In this document: in pieces, positions 6,339-7,865 of the stretch | Layout of the letters: the number at the start of each line of letters is the position of its first letter | Position numbering within the stretch: position 1 is the first letter of the stretch | Source: an uncultured Rhodospirillales bacterium | GTDB lineage: Bacteria; Pseudomonadota; Alphaproteobacteria; Acetobacterales; Acetobacteraceae | Assembly: GCA_903844785.1 (NCBI GenBank) | Contig: CAIMVB010000131.1 | Coordinates: 1-7,865, forward strand | Length of the DNA: 7,865 nt | Direction of reading: 5' to 3' | The notes under the pieces: model-generated | What the model saw: only the letters and a program-made list of their open reading frames with translations | Databases searched by the model: none | What the model was told of the DNA's origin: nothing | Program-made: the position numbers and the translations under genes

Positions 6339-7739
6339 ATGGTCGCCATCACCCGCGAACTCGCTACCTTTGTTGCCGGGCTGCGTTATGAAAGCCTGCC
6401 CACCACTGTGCAGGAACGCACGCGCTTCCTGATCCTTGACCTGGTCGGCAATATGCTGCGCGGCCGGCATGAGGCGGAAAGCACGCCGCCCCTTCTGGCC
6501 GCCGCCCGCGCGCTTGGCCTGACGGGTGGTTCCGCCGCCGTATTCGGGGATTCGCAGCGCTACACGCCGGCGGGTGCCGCGCTGATCAATGGCGCCATGG
6601 CGCATTCGCTTGATTTTGACGACACGCACGCGGCGGGCACGCTGCATCCCGGCGCCCCGGTGATCCCGGCCGCCCTTGCCGCTGCCGAGATGACCGGCGC
6701 AGATGGCAAGACCGTGCTGGCGGCGATTGTGGCAGGCTATGAAACCACCTGCCGGCTTGCTTTGGCGCTGCCCGGTGGCGATCACTATGACCGCGGCTAT
6801 CACCCAACCGCGACCTGCGGCGCCTTCGGCGCGGCAGCGGCGGCGGGGCGCGTCTTTGGCTTTACGCCCGCGCAGATGGAAGATGCTTTCGGCATTGCAC
6901 TTTCCCAGGCCGCGGGCAGCCTGCAATTTCTGGCCAATGGCGCCTGGACCAAGCGCTTCCAGGTGGGTTGGAGCGCACTGAACGGGCTTTCCGCCGCGAC
7001 CATCGCGCGAGAGGGCTTCCGTGGTGCGGGTGAAGCCATTGAAGGCAAGGCGGGCTTCCTGCGCGCCTATGCCCCGAACCCTAACCCTGAGCGTGTGTTG
7101 CAGGATTTGGGTACGGCGTGGGAGCTGATGCAGACCGCCGTGAAGCCTTATCCTTCCTGCCGCTATGGCCATGCGAGCGTGGATGCGGCGCTGGCGCTAC
7201 GCGCCGAGCTTGGCCTCAAGCTCGAAGAAATTGAAAGCGTCATCATGGGCCTGCCCAATAAGGGCATGCTGCTGGTGGGCGCCCCGCGCGAATATAAGCA
7301 GAATCCGCAGAATATCGTGGATGGGCAGTTCAGCGGGCCGTTTGTGGTGGCTTGCGCGCTGGCGCGCGGGCATTTCGGTTGGGATTCCTATGCCTGGTTG
7401 CAGGATAAGGATATCCGCGCGCTCATGCCGAAGATCCTGCCGGAAGAAGATGCCGATGTGCAGGCCGAATTCCCGGCCTTCATGTCCGGCAAGCTGACCA
7501 TCAAGGCGCGCGGGCAAAGCTTTGTCCGCCACATCAAGATCCCGAAAGGTGAGCCCGATAACTTCCTGACCGAAGCCGAGCTTCGCGCCAAATTCCACGG
7601 CTTGGCCGATGCGGTACTGGGCGCTGAGCGTGCCAAGCAATTGGCCGATGCCGTGATTGGGCTGGACCAGGCGGGCGATGTGAATGCGCTGATGCGCCTG
7701 GGTGCCCCCCTTGTCGCGCAGCGCATGGCGGGCGAATAA
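6339..7739 (+). CDS. MmgE/PrpD family protein (2-methylcitrate dehydratase / cis-aconitate decarboxylase fold)
   Basis: Cytoplasmic protein of 466 residues, the normal length for the family, which includes 2-methylcitrate dehydratase PrpD, cis-aconitate decarboxylase and iminodisuccinate epimerase. Family signatures are complete: the N-terminal helical domain with NGAMAHSLDFDDTHAAGTLHPG (84-105), DGKTVLAAIVAGYE (122-135), GYHPTATCGAFGAAAAAGRVFG (153-174), the LSQAAGS helix (188-194), TKRFQVGWSALNG (204-216) and VKPYPSCRYGHASVDA (268-283). Asp92, Thr96, His103, His155 and Lys205 line up well with active-site residues I recall for mammalian cis-aconitate decarboxylase, so it is probably an active lyase or isomerase. 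Nothing nearby (no prpB, prpC, citrate synthase, TctC or CoA transferase gene) identifies the substrate, so I give no gene symbol. It is apparently transcribed alone and is followed by a stem-loop. Confidence 0.9.
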   Translation: MVAITRELATFVAGLRYESLPTTVQERTRFLILDLVGNMLRGRHEAESTPPLLAAARALGLTGGSAAVFGDSQRYTPAGAALINGAMAHSLDFDDTHAAGTLHPGAPVIPAALAAAEMTGADGKTVLAAIVAGYETTCRLALALPGGDHYDRGYHPTATCGAFGAAAAAGRVFGFTPAQMEDAFGIALSQAAGSLQFLANGAWTKRFQVGWSALNGLSAATIAREGFRGAGEAIEGKAGFLRAYAPNPNPERVLQDLGTAWELMQTAVKPYPSCRYGHASVDAALALRAELGLKLEEIESVIMGLPNKGMLLVGAPREYKQNPQNIVDGQFSGPFVVACALARGHFGWDSYAWLQDKDIRALMPKILPEEDADVQAEFPAFMSGKLTIKARGQSFVRHIKIPKGEPDNFLTEAELRAKFHGLADAVLGAERAKQLADAVIGLDQAGDVNALMRLGAPLVAQRMAGE

Positions 7740-7756
7740 GCGGCACGCGTACTTCG

Positions 7757-7784
7757 GCCTTGCCCTGGCTTTATGGGGCAAGGC
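7757..7784 (+). terminator. Stem-loop after the PrpD-family gene (possible terminator)
   Basis: A perfect 9-bp GC-rich stem, GCCTTGCCC at 7757-7765 pairing with GGGCAAGGC at 7776-7784, encloses a 10-nt loop. It starts 17 bp after the TAA stop and ends 4 bp before the tRNA gene. There is no T-run after it, so it is not a canonical intrinsic terminator. It could stop transcription weakly, block 3' exonucleases, or separate the mRNA from the tRNA transcript. Confidence 0.55.
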
Positions 7785-7788
7785 ACTT

Positions 7789-7865
7789 GGATGGGTGGCC
7801 GAGCGGTTTAAGGCACCGGTCTTGAAAACCGGCGTAGGTGCAAGCTTACCGTGGGTTCGAATCCC
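7789..7865 (+). tRNA. tRNA-Ser (anticodon UGA), truncated by the window edge
   Basis: The 5' acceptor strand GGATGGG is followed by T8 and the D arm GGCCGAGCGGTTTAAGGC. The anticodon stem CCGGT/ACCGG (7816-7820 / 7828-7832) carries the 7-nt loop CTTGAAA, giving anticodon TGA at 7823-7825, which reads UCA serine codons. A long class II variable arm follows (GTAGG/CTTAC stem), as expected for serine, then the T loop in GGGTTCGAATCCC. About 10 bases of the mature tRNA, namely the last T-stem bases, the 3' acceptor strand and the discriminator, lie beyond the window. Confidence 0.96.

Noticed and set aside
6249..7172. Long minus-strand open frame (about 300 codons) continuous with mltB and antisense to the PrpD-family gene
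   Set aside because: It is the mltB frame staying open by chance through GC-rich antisense DNA. The peptide has no recognisable domain, and the mltB signal peptide begins at 6230.
1..7865. Mobile element, CRISPR array, phage or defence genes
   Set aside because: No transposase, integrase, array-like spaced repeats or defence domains were seen on either strand; all sizeable coding regions are assigned to housekeeping or metabolic families.

Overview
This is an ordinary, gene-dense chromosomal segment of a GC-rich (roughly 60-65% by eye) alphaproteobacterium. Three things suggest a member of the Acetobacteraceae / Rhodospirillales group: the gene order mltB-rlpA-dacC-tmk-holB-metG, the zinc-cysteine-free forms of MetG and HolB, and the style of the proteins. 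The family assignment is an inference from memory of related genomes, not a search result.

Layout. From about 6230 down to the left edge, six genes run on the minus strand as one tightly packed unit: a lytic murein transglycosylase lipoprotein (mltB type), an RlpA-like lipoprotein with a SPOR domain, a D-Ala-D-Ala carboxypeptidase (PBP5/DacC family), thymidylate kinase (tmk), the DNA polymerase III delta' subunit (holB), and methionyl-tRNA synthetase (metG, whose 3' end lies outside the window). Two junctions are 4-bp GTGA stop/start overlaps (mltB/rlpA and tmk/holB), and two more gaps are only 36 and 7 bp. The one real break is a 127-bp gap between holB and metG. It contains a nested inverted repeat that resembles an interspersed palindromic repeat of alphaproteobacteria.

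On the plus strand, divergent from mltB, is a single gene for an MmgE/PrpD-family protein (6339-7739). It has a strong Shine-Dalgarno sequence and a plausible promoter. It is followed by a perfect 9-bp stem-loop and then by a tRNA-Ser(UGA) gene that is cut by the right edge.

Function. The first three minus-strand genes act on cell-wall peptidoglycan: glycan-strand cleavage by MltB, probable septal glycan processing by RlpA, and stem-peptide trimming by DacC. The next three supply DNA replication (dTDP synthesis, clamp loader) and translation. The unit therefore couples wall remodelling to growth and replication functions. The PrpD-family gene is unrelated and its substrate cannot be read from the sequence. 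I found no mobile element, CRISPR array, phage gene or defence system. The most interesting items are the holB-metG repeat, the RlpA variant that lacks the usual SWYG segment but keeps its catalytic residues, and the substrate-orphan PrpD-family enzyme.
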